DNA of 64,000 nucleotides from Gaiellasilicea sp033857955 (GCA_033857955.1 JAWVCW010000020.1:1-64000), one strand, 5' to 3'. Counted from the first letter of the stretch, positions 15,750 through 24,611 are shown. Translations and numbers: made by a program. The notes: generated by a model from the letters alone, not told the origin.

Positions 15750-17225
15750 ATGTCAGAGTCTGCGGTGCGCGTCGGGGACACCTTCCTCGAGCGTCGCTTC
15801 CGCTTTGCGGAGAACGGGACGACGCTCGCGCGCGACACGATGGCCGGCGTGACGACCTTCATCGTCATGTCCTACATCATCTTCGTGAACCCCCAGATCC
15901 TCAGCTTCGCGGGGATCGACGGCCTGCAGGACATCGGGCTCCCCTTCAACCAGGTGCTCGCAGCGACCTGCCTGGTGGCGGGTGTGATGACGATTCTGAT
16001 GGGCCTCTACACGAACCGGGCCTACGCCATCGCCCCCGGGCTCGGGCTCAATGCGGTGGTCGCCTTCAGCCTCGTCGCGGGAGAAGGGCTCTCGTTCCCC
16101 GCGGCGATGGGCCTCGTCGTCGTCGAAGGAATCGCGGTGACGATCCTCGTGCTGACCGGCATGCGCGAGAAGATCATGGACGCGATCCCGCTCGACCTGA
16201 AGAAGGCGATCGCGATCGGGATCGGCCTGTTCATCGCGTTCATCGGTCTCGTCAACTCAGGCATCGTCGTCAAGGGCACTCCGGTCGTCGATCTCGCCCG
16301 GCTGTCGACGTGGCCGCTCTTCGTCACGTTCTTCGGCCTCGCCTTCACGATCGTGCTGCGGGCCCGAGGCGTGCGCGGCGACCTGCTGATCGGGATCGTC
16401 GCGACGACGATTCTCGCCACGATCATCAACGAAGCCGCCGGGAACGACGCGGGCTTCGTTGCCGGCGCGAGCTGGCCGGGGGACGTCTACCAGACGCCCG
16501 ATCTGTCGCTCCTCGGCAACTTCAACTTCGACGCGTTCACCGAGCTCGCGTTCATCTCGGCGGTCGTCTGGGCGTTTTCGCTCTTCCTCGCCGACTTCTT
16601 CGACACGATGGGCACACTTGTCGGCGTCGGCAAGCCTGCGGGATATCTCGACAAGGAGGGCCGGCTGCCGGAGATCCGCAAGCCACTGCTCGTCGACTCA
16701 CTCGCGGCGGTCGCAGGCGGAGCCGCGTCGACCTCGTCGGCAACGACCTACATCGAGTCCGCATCCGGTGTAGCCGTCGGGGGCCGGACGGGCTGGGTCG
16801 GGGTCGTCTGCGGCGCGCTCTTCTTCCCGTTCATGTTCTTCGCGCCGATCATCGGCATGGTGCCGCCGCAGGCAACGGCGCCGGCGCTGATCATCGTCGG
16901 CTTCCTAATGATGTCCGCCCTGACCGAGATGGAGGAGGAGGCCGAGGTCGAGGAGCTCGGGGTCGCGCCGCGCGAGCCTCGCAGGCTCGCGGGCATCGAC
17001 TTCTCCGACCTCGGGATCGGGCTTGCCGCTGCGCTGACCATCATGTTCATGCCGTTCACGTTCTCGATCACGGACGGAATCGGTATCGGCTTCCTGGCTT
17101 ACGTGACCGTCCGGGCGGCGCAGGGCCGGGGCAGAGAGGTGCACCCGTTCATGTGGATCGCGTCGACCGCGTTCCTCCTCTACTTCCTCGTGCCGTTCCT
17201 GCAGGACACGTTCGACTGGATTTAG
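15750..17225 (+). CDS. NCS2-family purine permease (AzgA/PbuG-like)
   Basis: Membrane transporter of 491 residues with about 12 helices, probably a proton symporter for hypoxanthine, guanine or adenine. The family hallmarks are the N-terminal GTTLARDTMAGVTTFIVMSY, the GLGLNAVVAF motif in helix 3, and the DFFDTMGTLVGVG and SSATTYIESASGVAVGGRTG stretches that form the substrate site. An AAGGAGA ribosome site precedes the ATG. I looked for a purine riboswitch in the 85 bases upstream and saw none. Substrate specificity within the family cannot be read from the sequence. Confidence 0.92.
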   Translation: MSESAVRVGDTFLERRFRFAENGTTLARDTMAGVTTFIVMSYIIFVNPQILSFAGIDGLQDIGLPFNQVLAATCLVAGVMTILMGLYTNRAYAIAPGLGLNAVVAFSLVAGEGLSFPAAMGLVVVEGIAVTILVLTGMREKIMDAIPLDLKKAIAIGIGLFIAFIGLVNSGIVVKGTPVVDLARLSTWPLFVTFFGLAFTIVLRARGVRGDLLIGIVATTILATIINEAAGNDAGFVAGASWPGDVYQTPDLSLLGNFNFDAFTELAFISAVVWAFSLFLADFFDTMGTLVGVGKPAGYLDKEGRLPEIRKPLLVDSLAAVAGGAASTSSATTYIESASGVAVGGRTGWVGVVCGALFFPFMFFAPIIGMVPPQATAPALIIVGFLMMSALTEMEEEAEVEELGVAPREPRRLAGIDFSDLGIGLAAALTIMFMPFTFSITDGIGIGFLAYVTVRAAQGRGREVHPFMWIASTAFLLYFLVPFLQDTFDWI

Positions 17226-17236
17226 CACACCGCTGA

Positions 17237-17242
17237 TACGGT
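17237..17242 (+). promoter_or_regulatory. -10 box of the amidase gene (leaderless)
   Basis: TACGGT lies seven bases before the amidase ATG at 17250. There is no convincing -35 at 17-base spacing and no ribosome site, which fits a leaderless mRNA. Confidence 0.35.
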
Positions 17243-17249
17243 CGCCGGG

Positions 17250-18638
17250 ATGGAGCTCGCCTTCCTCCCGGCGACCGAGCAGGCTCGCCTCGTCCGGGAA
17301 CGCGAGGTCACGCCGGTCGAGCTCGTCGAGCTCTACCTCGAGCGGATCGACCGCCTCGATCCCGAGCTCGGCGCGTACGTGACGGTGTGCGGCGACGAAG
17401 CGCTCGCAGCTGCGCGCGCCAAGACGGATGCTGCCGCCGAGGCGCCCTTCCACGGCGTGCCGATCTCCCTCAAGGATCTCGACACGACGGCCGGCATCCG
17501 GACGACGTTCTCCTGCCCCGCATTCGCGACGAACGTCCCCGACTTCGACCTGGCGCACGTCGCGAAGCTCCGGGCGGCGGGCTTCGTGATCGTCGGCAAG
17601 ACGAATACGCCCGAGTTCGGGACGACCGCGTTCACCGACTCGACACTGAACGGGCCTTGCCGGACGCCGTGGGATCTCTCCCGCAACTCCGGCGGCTCGA
17701 GTGGCGGAGCGGCCGCCGCACTCGCCGCGGGCCTATGCGCGATCGCCCAGGGGTCGGACGGCGGCGGCTCGCTCCGGATCCCCGGGTCGTGCTGCGGCGT
17801 GATCGGGTTCAAGGCCTCGCGCGGCCGTGTGTCGAACGCGCCGTTCGCCCCGGGCATCGGGCTGGGCACGACGGGGCCACTCGCGCGCACGACTGCAGAC
17901 GCTGCCGCCTACCTCGACGTCGTCGGCGGCTACGAATGGGGCGATCCGTCTCCACCGCCTCCGCCGGACAGGCCCTATGCGGAGGAGATCGGGGCGGATC
18001 CGGGCCGGCTGCGCGTGGCGCTGACGACCGCAGCTCCGAACGAATTGGAGGTGGACGAAACCTGCGCGGCCGCGGCGCGAGACGCAGCCGAGCTACTGGC
18101 TTCGCTCGGCCACCAGGTGGAGGAGGCGGCGCCCGACTGGGGCGGCGCGGAGCTGATGGACGACTTCAGGCCCGTCTGGCAGGTGGGGCCGTCGCTCTTC
18201 CCGGTACGGGACCCCTCCGTGCTCAGCCCCCTCAACCAGGCCTTCCTGCGGGGCGCCGCGGAGACTCCGAGCTCCGCCTACGCGGCGGCGGTGTCCCGCC
18301 TGCAGATCCGGGCACGGAAGATCGCATCGTTCTGGGAGAGCTACGACCTGCTGCTGACCCCGACGCTCGCCATGCCCCCGGTTCCCGTCGGCTGGGACTC
18401 CGAGCCGGAGGATCCCTGGGAGCAGTTCGACCGCGCCGTGCGTTTCACGCCGTTCACTGCCGCCTTCAACGTGACCGGTCAGCCGGCGGTCTCGCTGCCG
18501 CTGCACTGGACCGACGCCGGGCTGCCGATCGGCGTCCAGCTCGTCGGTCCGCCGCTCGGCGATGCGCTGCTCCTGCGGGTCTGCTCGCAGATCGAGGGCG
18601 CGCGGCCATGGATCGACCGCCGGCCGCCGCACTCATAG
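17250..18638 (+). CDS. Amidase-signature family hydrolase
   Basis: Serine amidase of 462 residues, cytoplasmic. The catalytic Ser-Ser-Lys set is visible: K75 in PISLKDL, the serine of the GGSSGG motif at about residue 150, and the nucleophile S174 in SDGGGSLRIP. The family C-terminal segment FNVTGQPAVSLPL is present. No GatB or GatC gene is nearby and the protein is a little shorter than GatA, so it is more likely a stand-alone amidase than the tRNA amidotransferase subunit. The substrate is unknown. Confidence 0.9.
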   Translation: MELAFLPATEQARLVREREVTPVELVELYLERIDRLDPELGAYVTVCGDEALAAARAKTDAAAEAPFHGVPISLKDLDTTAGIRTTFSCPAFATNVPDFDLAHVAKLRAAGFVIVGKTNTPEFGTTAFTDSTLNGPCRTPWDLSRNSGGSSGGAAAALAAGLCAIAQGSDGGGSLRIPGSCCGVIGFKASRGRVSNAPFAPGIGLGTTGPLARTTADAAAYLDVVGGYEWGDPSPPPPPDRPYAEEIGADPGRLRVALTTAAPNELEVDETCAAAARDAAELLASLGHQVEEAAPDWGGAELMDDFRPVWQVGPSLFPVRDPSVLSPLNQAFLRGAAETPSSAYAAAVSRLQIRARKIASFWESYDLLLTPTLAMPPVPVGWDSEPEDPWEQFDRAVRFTPFTAAFNVTGQPAVSLPLHWTDAGLPIGVQLVGPPLGDALLLRVCSQIEGARPWIDRRPPHS

Positions 18639-18651
18639 GATCGCCAGAAGA

Positions 18652-18692
18652 AAGGACGTCCGGGACGGTGATACCGCTCCGCGAACGTCCTT
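18652..18692. terminator. Nested inverted repeat between convergent genes
   Basis: Outer arms AAGGACGT (18652-18659) and ACGTCCTT (18685-18692) match perfectly; inside is a second small hairpin CGGT-GAT-ACCG (18666-18676). It lies between the amidase and the SAM-hydroxide adenosyltransferase genes, which converge, so a bidirectional transcription stop is a reasonable guess, although no long T-run follows. Confidence 0.4.
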
Positions 18693-18730
18693 GGAAGCGA
18701 AGCGTTACAAACGAGCGCCGCTGCCGCAAG

Positions 18731-19534
18731 TCAGATCCGGCCGACGTTGATCCTGATCGATTGCCCGGCGCGAGCGTGCAGCATCTCGGCGGCATTGCCG
18801 CCGCTGATCGCGACCGACATGTTCCGGTAGCTGTCCTCGTAGAGCATGATGTCGCCCGCCCGAGCGTCCGCGAATGCTCGAGCCGCGACCGCGTAGAACC
18901 GCTCGCCACCGAGCTCGAGCTCGACCTGCGTGCCTGGGACGATACCCACCTCCGCGACGTGCTCGCGCGTCACGTTGAGGGCGATGTTGCCGAATGAGTC
19001 AACATAGAGCACCGTGCCGGCAATGCGGTCGGCGCCGACCTCCGGCTGAGGGATGTCGAGGCGAACGAGGGCATCGGGAGCGAGTGGCGGGCCGAGCTCG
19101 TCGATCGAGACGCCGCGGGCAAGATGGGCGGCCGCAGGCGAGAACAGGTCGCGCCCGTGGAACGTGCGCGAGATCGTCTCCAGCGCGTACTCCGGGTTCG
19201 CGAGCTCGTGGGCGGCTTCGATCCCCGCCAGATCCACCGCCGGCATCAGGAGGCCATTGTCCGGACCGACGAAGTACCGCCCATCCCGGTCGCGGAGCGC
19301 GAGTGGCCGCCGCGGGCCGCCGACCCCTGGATCGACGACCGCGAGGTGCACGCCCACCGGCATGTACGGGAGCGTGCTCGCGAGCACCAACGCACCCTGC
19401 AGCACCTGTTGCGCGGGAATCCCGTGCGTCACGTCGATGATCTGCGCCTCGGGCGCGATCCGCTTGATGACGCCGTGGCAGGTGCCGACGAAGTCGTCCT
19501 GGAGCCCGAAGTCGCTCAGGAAGGTGACGAACAC
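18731..19534 (-). CDS. SAM hydroxide adenosyltransferase (DUF62, S-adenosylmethionine hydrolase type)
   Basis: Hydrolyses S-adenosylmethionine to adenosine and methionine in characterised relatives (chlorinase/fluorinase fold). It has 267 residues. Signatures: TFLSDFGLQDDFVG at the N-terminus, VVDPGVGG, the GPDNGLL loop and the FHGRDLFSPAAA motif; the C-terminal domain has VDSFGNIALNV. These are the hydrolase-type rather than halogenase-type features. The GTG start lies inside the 3' end of hemD (19-base overlap), so it is the last gene of the heme run. Confidence 0.9.
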   Translation of the reverse strand: MFVTFLSDFGLQDDFVGTCHGVIKRIAPEAQIIDVTHGIPAQQVLQGALVLASTLPYMPVGVHLAVVDPGVGGPRRPLALRDRDGRYFVGPDNGLLMPAVDLAGIEAAHELANPEYALETISRTFHGRDLFSPAAAHLARGVSIDELGPPLAPDALVRLDIPQPEVGADRIAGTVLYVDSFGNIALNVTREHVAEVGIVPGTQVELELGGERFYAVAARAFADARAGDIMLYEDSYRNMSVAISGGNAAEMLHARAGQSIRINVGRI

Positions 19535-20154
19535 GCGCGGGAGGTTACCGCCGCGAGCAGGCCCGCGACGTCGTGCGTCTCCGCCTCGGCGACCACTTCC
19601 ACGCCTGCGTCGCGCGCGGTCGCGCTCGTCTGGGGTCCGATACTGACGGCCGGCAAGGCGAGATCGAGCCGGCCGAAGGCACGGGCCGCCGAGGCGGAAG
19701 CAAGCACCACGAGGTCGCCCACCGGGGGCTCGGGCGGCTCGAGCTCTCGCGTGCGGTACAGAGGGATGAAGGTGGCGCCGAGCTCCTCGACGAGCAGCGG
19801 CCGGGCACCCTCCGCCGCGGCAAAGAGCACGCGGCCGGCGGGACGAGGCAGCTCGGCGAGCAGCCCTTCCTGTGTCGAGACCGCCGGTACGAGATCGGCG
19901 CCGCCGAACGCAGCGGCTGTCGCGACACCGATCGCGGCGACTCGCTTCGGCGTGCCCTGCATCCGCCGCCTCAGCTCGCGCGCGCCGTTCGGGCTGGTGA
20001 CGATCACCCAGTCGTAGCTGCTGACGTCGACCGGGTCGTCGCCGAGGGACTCCGGTTCGATCAGCGGGCAGTGGACGACCTCGTGACCGAGCGCCTCGAG
20101 TCCTCGAGCGAGCTCTTCCTCCTGGCCGCGCGGCCGGGTGACGATCACTCTCAC
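19516..20154 (-). CDS. hemD: Uroporphyrinogen-III synthase
   Basis: Closes and inverts hydroxymethylbilane to uroporphyrinogen III in heme synthesis. It has 212 residues, short for the family (about 240-260). It starts VRVIVTRPRG, has the VIVTSPNGARELRRRM motif and the C-terminal VSIGPQTSATARDAGVEV. This gene type is poorly conserved, but its position directly after hemC and the GTGA overlap make the call firm. It overlaps the next gene by 19 bases. Confidence 0.92.
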   Translation of the reverse strand: MRVIVTRPRGQEEELARGLEALGHEVVHCPLIEPESLGDDPVDVSSYDWVIVTSPNGARELRRRMQGTPKRVAAIGVATAAAFGGADLVPAVSTQEGLLAELPRPAGRVLFAAAEGARPLLVEELGATFIPLYRTRELEPPEPPVGDLVVLASASAARAFGRLDLALPAVSIGPQTSATARDAGVEVVAEAETHDVAGLLAAVTSRACSSPS

Positions 20155-20975
20155 GACACGAACGAGAGGAGCTCGCGCGCCACGGTCTCCGGATCGACGC
20201 CGGTGCGCCGCTCGATCCAGGCGCCGTCCTCGTCGGCGACGAGGGCGGTCAGCGACGAGCCGTCGTGATGCGCCGCGACCGGAGCGAGGCAACCACCGCC
20301 GACGAGGGCGACGCAACGGCGCTCGGCCTCGACGCGTCGGCGCGTCTCCGCGTCGTCCGCGATCTCGACCAGCGCCTCCTCGCCCGCTCGCACCTGAAGG
20401 GCGAGCGCACCCTGGCCGGCCTCGGGAAGCATCTCCCCGGGCTCGAAGCGCATCCCGATCTCAGCCCCGAGGCCGAGCCGGTCGAGCCCACAGGCAGCCA
20501 GTACGACCGCATCGAGGCCACGCTCTCCGCGCTTGCGCAAGCGGGTGTCGATGTTGCCGCGGAGCGGCTCGATCGAGAGCGTCGGCTCGAGCGCCAGCAG
20601 CTGAGCACGCCGGCGGACGGATGCCGTCCCGATCCGCAGCCCGGGCCGGATCGCGTCCGCCCCGCAGAGTGCGTCGCGCGGATCCTCGCGTGCCGGGTAG
20701 GCGCCGACCGCCAGCCCGTCGGTGTCAGTCGAGGTCATGTCCTTGGCGGAGTGGACGGCGACGTCGATCCGCCCCTCGAGCAGCGCTTCCTCGAGCTCCT
20801 TGACGAAGACGCCGCGGGCCCCGATCTCGCCGAAGGGCCGCGTGCGGTCGCGGTCGCCGGCAGTGGTGATCGGCACGAGCGCGATCTCGATCCCGGGCCC
20901 GCGCAGCCGCTCTGCGGCCAGCTCCGCCTGGGTGAGAGCGAGCCTACTGCCGCGGGAGCCGACGCGGACCAGCAC
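20151..20975 (-). CDS. hemC: Porphobilinogen deaminase (hydroxymethylbilane synthase)
   Basis: Joins four porphobilinogens into hydroxymethylbilane. It has 274 residues, a little shorter than E. coli HemC. Visible motifs: GSRGSRLALTQA, the HSAKDMTS catalytic aspartate region, TASVRRRAQLL and RGNIDTRLRK, and the cofactor-binding cysteine in VGGGCLAPVAAH. The GTG start comes 129 bases after hemA ends, with a doubtful small reading frame between them. The stop overlaps hemD. Confidence 0.96.
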   Translation of the reverse strand: MLVRVGSRGSRLALTQAELAAERLRGPGIEIALVPITTAGDRDRTRPFGEIGARGVFVKELEEALLEGRIDVAVHSAKDMTSTDTDGLAVGAYPAREDPRDALCGADAIRPGLRIGTASVRRRAQLLALEPTLSIEPLRGNIDTRLRKRGERGLDAVVLAACGLDRLGLGAEIGMRFEPGEMLPEAGQGALALQVRAGEEALVEIADDAETRRRVEAERRCVALVGGGCLAPVAAHHDGSSLTALVADEDGAWIERRTGVDPETVARELLSFVS

Positions 20976-21108
20976 AGCTTCGCCGGGAGGCCGGCCTCGA
21001 CTCGCCGCAGCCCCGCGCGCCGTTCAGCGGGGTGCTCGGCCGGATGCGCACGAACGCGGTCGGCACCTGCAGCGGCAGCGGCCTGCTCGAGGTGAATCGG
21101 GACGTCAT
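20944..21108 (-). CDS. Possible small ORF coupled to hemA (doubtful)
   Basis: An open frame of 54 codons starts at an ATG that overlaps the hemA stop as ATGA, like real junctions in this run, and ends 32 bases inside hemC. The product is Arg/Ser/Pro-rich with no recognisable fold and could be chance in such GC-rich DNA. I list it because the alternative is a 129-base gap in an otherwise gapless run. Confidence 0.2.
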   Translation of the reverse strand: MTSRFTSSRPLPLQVPTAFVRIRPSTPLNGARGCGESRPASRRSCAGPRRLPRQ

Positions 21109-22355
21109 CGGCGGCGATCCTCCTCTTCCAGGCCGAACAGATGCTTCACGACGTCAGCATAGACCACCCCGTCGGCTGCCGCAGCTGCCTCTTTCATGCG
21201 GATGGTGGGCAAATGCAGGAGCTTTGCGACGATCTGGGAGGTCACCGACTCGACGTGCTTCCGCTCGCGCTCGGAGAGTCTGCCGCCGGCCTTCAGGAGC
21301 TCGCGGTCGCGGATCTCTTCGGCGAGCGCGCGGAGCGACGCGATCGTCGGGACGACGTCGAGCGAGGCCTGCCACTCTCGGAAGCGGTCAGCCTCACCGG
21401 CCACGAGCTGCTCGGCACGGGTCGCTTCGCCGCGGCGGCCCGAGAGCGTCTCGGCCACGACGGCCTCCAGGTCGTCGACGTCGTAGAGGAAGCAACCCTC
21501 GAGCTCGTTGATCGCGGGGTCGAGGTCGCGGGGAACCGCGAGGTCGACCAGCAGGAGTGGGCGGCCCTTGCGGGAGCGAAGCGCCGCTGCGACCGACTCC
21601 CGCGAGAGCACGAGCTCGGACGCACTCGTGGCCGACACGACCACGTCCGCATGCTCGAGCTCCGCCGCGACAGCGTCGAGCGCAAGCGCCTGCGCTCCCA
21701 CCTTCCGCGCGAGATCCTCGCCGTGAGCGAGAGTCCTGTTCGCGACGATCGCGATCTCCGCACCGCGCGAGCGGAGGTTGCGAGCGGTGGCTTCGCTCAT
21801 CTTCCCGGCCCCGAGCACGAGGACGCGGCGTCCCGTGAGCTCGCCGAACACCTGCTGGGCGAGGGCTGCGGCCGCCGACGGAACCGACGCCGGGCTCTCC
21901 CCGATCGCGGTCTCCATCCGCACGCGCTTCCCCGTGTGCAGCGCCTGGCGGAAGAGCCGGTCGAGGAAGGGTCCCGCCGAGCCGGCTTCGAACGCTGTTC
22001 GCACCTGGCCGAGGATCTCCCCCTCGCCGGGGACGAGCGAGTCGAGTCCAGCGGCGACGCGGAAGAGATGCAGCGCCGCGGCCTCGTCGCGAAGGCGATA
22101 CAGCGCGGCAGCGAGATCGTCCGCCCGGTCGCCGGCCAGCTGGACCAGCGTGTCGACTGCGACGTCTTCGGCGTGCTCGTCACGGACGAGGTAGACCTCC
22201 GTCCGGTTGCAGGTCGAGAGCACGACAGCCTCGCCGTCGAGCCGCTCGGCCAGCCGCTGGGCGAGCGCGCGGCACGCGTCGAGGTCCAGCGCGACCAGCT
22301 CGCGCAGCTCGATCGGCGCGCGATGATGCGAAACGCCGGCAAGAGTCAACGTCAT
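21105..22355 (-). CDS. hemA: Glutamyl-tRNA reductase
   Basis: First enzyme of the C5 pathway to 5-aminolevulinate: reduces glutamyl-tRNA(Glu) to glutamate-1-semialdehyde with NADPH. It has 416 residues. The catalytic cysteine is C49 in STCNRTEVY; GEGEILGQV lies in the catalytic domain; the NADPH fold is VLVLGAGKMSEATARNL; the helical dimerisation domain closes the protein. The ATG overlaps the stop of the CcsA/HemX-like gene (ATGA). hemA next to a HemX-like membrane gene is also the B. subtilis arrangement. Confidence 0.96.
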   Translation of the reverse strand: MTLTLAGVSHHRAPIELRELVALDLDACRALAQRLAERLDGEAVVLSTCNRTEVYLVRDEHAEDVAVDTLVQLAGDRADDLAAALYRLRDEAAALHLFRVAAGLDSLVPGEGEILGQVRTAFEAGSAGPFLDRLFRQALHTGKRVRMETAIGESPASVPSAAAALAQQVFGELTGRRVLVLGAGKMSEATARNLRSRGAEIAIVANRTLAHGEDLARKVGAQALALDAVAAELEHADVVVSATSASELVLSRESVAAALRSRKGRPLLLVDLAVPRDLDPAINELEGCFLYDVDDLEAVVAETLSGRRGEATRAEQLVAGEADRFREWQASLDVVPTIASLRALAEEIRDRELLKAGGRLSERERKHVESVTSQIVAKLLHLPTIRMKEAAAAADGVVYADVVKHLFGLEEEDRRR

Positions 22356-23122
22356 GCGGCGAAGTGGGTCAGGGGGAGGACGATCGCGACGAGCGCGAAG
22401 CCGGCGAGGTTCAGGAGCGCCGCCCGCCGGCCACGCCACCCCTCGTGCCGGAGGACGAGCAGCGCGGTGTAGTGCGCCAGGATCACGAGCGTCACCGCCA
22501 TGGCAGCGTCGAAGTCGCCGCGATGAAAGCGCGATGCGCCGACGCCGATCCCGAGCGTCAACAGGACGATCGAGCCGACGACACTGCGTGCCGCGAGCCG
22601 GTCGAGCGCGTCGAGCGGCGGCACACGAACGCGGAGAACGCCCCGCTCGTGGCGCTTCAGCCTTCGTTCCTGCCAGACGTAGAGGGCGGCCATGCCTGCA
22701 GCCAGCGTCAGGCCCGCGAAGCCGGCGAGCATCAGCGCGACGTGGATCGCGAGCACGGCGCCGGACCGCTCGCCCTCGTCGAGAGCCGTGCCGCCTCCGG
22801 CCCAGGCGAGCGCGAGCAGGACAGCAGCGATCGGCATCACGGTGAGGCCGAGCAAGCGATAGCGGGGCGTGCAGCCCCAGATCAAGTAGGCGCCGACGAC
22901 GAGCCAGACGAAGAGGTTGAGCGAGCCGGCCCAGGTCCGCCAGGGAAATCCCTCGGCGGACGCGGCCTGCCCGGCGAGGAGCGCCGTCTGGGCGAGCCAC
23001 CCGAGCCGCACGCCCCAGGTCGCGAGCCGGCCGGCGAGGCCAGGCCCGCGAAGCTCGCCGGCGTACGCGAACGCGGCCTCGCCGTACGCGAGCAACGCTG
23101 GAACGACGAGAAACTCAGCCAT
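22352..23122 (-). CDS. CcsA/HemX-like cytochrome c assembly membrane protein
   Basis: Integral membrane protein of 256 residues with about eight helices, member of the cytochrome c assembly (CcmC/CcsA/HemX) superfamily. The position of the usual tryptophan-rich heme-handling loop is occupied by TWAGSLNLFVWLVVGAYLIW, which is closer to HemX than to true CcsA. Histidines that could ligate heme are in AIHVAL, FHRGDF and LAHYTAL. The gene lies between ccm genes and hemA, so both a role in heme handling and a role in controlling HemA are possible. I cannot separate CcsA from HemX. Confidence 0.8.
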   Translation of the reverse strand: MAEFLVVPALLAYGEAAFAYAGELRGPGLAGRLATWGVRLGWLAQTALLAGQAASAEGFPWRTWAGSLNLFVWLVVGAYLIWGCTPRYRLLGLTVMPIAAVLLALAWAGGGTALDEGERSGAVLAIHVALMLAGFAGLTLAAGMAALYVWQERRLKRHERGVLRVRVPPLDALDRLAARSVVGSIVLLTLGIGVGASRFHRGDFDAAMAVTLVILAHYTALLVLRHEGWRGRRAALLNLAGFALVAIVLPLTHFAA

Positions 23123-23273
23123 CGGTCTTCCCCCGGCGCCGAGCGAGCTCGGCGAGCTCTGCGGTCTCGCGCTCCAGGCGTGTGAGCTTCGCCGCGATGA
23201 TTACGACGTAGACGAGCACTGCCACGAAGACGACGGCATAAGCGGCGGCAACGTACTTCTCGCCGCTGCTCAT
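23115..23273 (-). CDS. CcmD-like small membrane protein
   Basis: Small protein of 52 residues: one N-terminal membrane helix (YVAAAYAVVFVAVLVYVVII), then a charged helix (LTRLERETAELAELARRRG). Size, topology and position directly after ccmC match CcmD, which helps release holo-CcmE in the System I pathway. The ATG overlaps the ccmC stop (ATGA) and the stop overlaps the next start by eight bases. Sequence conservation in this family is too low to be sure. Confidence 0.75.
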   Translation of the reverse strand: MSSGEKYVAAAYAVVFVAVLVYVVIIAAKLTRLERETAELAELARRRGKTDG

Positions 23274-23977
23274 GCCGTCAACGCCTCTCGCAGGTCGCGC
23301 AGGTTCGCGTCGAGCCGCTTCCCGACCAGCTCGACCCGGTAGAGGGAGTAGGCGAGCGCGGTGATCGCTAGCCAGCAGACGCAGAACGTGAAGAACATCG
23401 TCCCGGTCATCTGCGGGCCGTCGCGCGTGAACGTGACCGGGTGGATGAAGTCCTCGGCGAGGCGAATCGCGAGAAAGCTGACCGGAATCAGGGCGACGCC
23501 GAAGAGCGCGTACACGGCGGAGACGTTCGCGCGGCGCGGCCCTTCCTCGATCGAGAAGCGCAGCATGAAGTAGGCCGAGTAGAAGAGGAAGAGGACGAGG
23601 AAGAGGACGAGCTGGTTCGAGTCCCAGACCCACCACTTCCCCCACGAGGCCTTCGCCCAGATCGACCCGGTCGCCAGCGTCAGGGCGCCGAAGATCGTCC
23701 CCTGGTGGATCGCGACGTAACTCTCGAGGTCGTAGCGCTCCTCCCGCTTCCAGAGCAGCAGCAGCGCCTTGTACGCGCCCCACCCGAAGCAGGCATACGC
23801 GGTCAGCGCGATCGGCACGTGGAAGTAGAAGATGCGCTGTGAGATCCCCTGGTCTGCGTCCTCGGGGGCGATGAAGAAGGCGAAGACGATCGAGAGCCCG
23901 ACCAGCCCTGCGGCGACAGCCGCGAGTACCGGAACGGAGATCTTCGGCGCCGAGCTATTCGGAGACGACGTACTCAA
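23270..23977 (-). CDS. ccmC: Heme exporter protein CcmC
   Basis: Membrane protein of 235 residues with six helices that presents heme for cytochrome c maturation. The tryptophan-rich periplasmic signature WGKWWVWDSNQL is complete, and the two heme-ligand histidines are in YFHVPIAL and FIHPVTF. The start is a TTG that lies 23 bases inside ccmB; the product then begins with a short polar stretch before helix 1. Translation coupling to ccmB is likely. Confidence 0.93.
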   Translation of the reverse strand: MSTSSPNSSAPKISVPVLAAVAAGLVGLSIVFAFFIAPEDADQGISQRIFYFHVPIALTAYACFGWGAYKALLLLWKREERYDLESYVAIHQGTIFGALTLATGSIWAKASWGKWWVWDSNQLVLFLVLFLFYSAYFMLRFSIEEGPRRANVSAVYALFGVALIPVSFLAIRLAEDFIHPVTFTRDGPQMTGTMFFTFCVCWLAITALAYSLYRVELVGKRLDANLRDLREALTA

Positions 23978-24593
23978 AGGACGCCCAGCACAGTATCGCG
24001 AAGACCGCGTCGTACAGCCCGAGAAACAGGAGGTAGCGGCCGGGCTCGGTCGAAACGCTGGCGCCGACGCCCCCCACGACCAGCGGGATCGCCAAGGGCA
24101 GGAAGAGGAGCGGCAGGATCAGCTCGCGCGTCCGGCTGGCGGCGGCCATGGCCGCGACCAGCGTGCCGACCGCGCAGATGCCGACGTTCGCCAGCAGGAC
24201 GCCGAGAATCGCCGCCGTCCTGAGCGGGGAGAAGAAGAGCGCGAAGGCGGGCAGCGCGACGAGCTCGATCACAGCGAGGAAGACGAAGACCGCTGCGGAC
24301 TTCCCGAGCCAGATCGCGCTCCGGTCGGAGGGTGCGAGCACGAGCCCGTCGAGCGCGCCGCCCTCGCGCTCCGGCGCCCACGCGCGCGCCAGCCCCAACA
24401 GGGCCGTGAAGACAAGGGCGACCCAGAGCAGGCCCTGCGCGGCGACCTCGTCGGCCCCGGTCGGGAGCGCGAAGTGAAAGACGACGAGCGTCGACAGGAC
24501 GAAGAGCAGCATCGCCGGCAGCGTGTCTCGCGCCCGCAGCTCGAGCCGGAGATCCTTGCGGGCGAGCGTGGCGACGTCGGCGAGGTAGGTCAT
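23955..24593 (-). CDS. ccmB: Heme exporter protein CcmB (ABC permease)
   Basis: Permease partner of CcmA, 212 residues, six helices. It begins with a cytoplasmic stretch typical of CcmB (ATLARKDLRLELRARDTL). WAPEREGGALDGLVLAP is the conserved cytoplasmic loop that contacts the ATPase, and LLFLPLAIPLVVGG lies in a later helix. The start region is duplicated: a second ATG in the same sequence context lies 17 bases upstream but runs into a stop. The downstream copy is the one in frame. Confidence 0.92.
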   Translation of the reverse strand: MTYLADVATLARKDLRLELRARDTLPAMLLFVLSTLVVFHFALPTGADEVAAQGLLWVALVFTALLGLARAWAPEREGGALDGLVLAPSDRSAIWLGKSAAVFVFLAVIELVALPAFALFFSPLRTAAILGVLLANVGICAVGTLVAAMAAASRTRELILPLLFLPLAIPLVVGGVGASVSTEPGRYLLFLGLYDAVFAILCWASFEYVVSE

Positions 24594-24611
24594 GTCAGGA
24601 GGTAGGTCATG
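24582..24611. repeat. Tandem duplication of the ccmB start region
   Basis: The 13-base word GAGGTAGGTCATG occurs at 24582-24594 and again at 24599-24611 (period 17). On the minus strand each copy supplies an ATG followed by ACC TAC CTC. The upstream ATG overlaps the ccmA stop as ATGA but its frame ends after six codons, so the duplication seems to have moved the working start 17 bases downstream. Confidence 0.7.
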
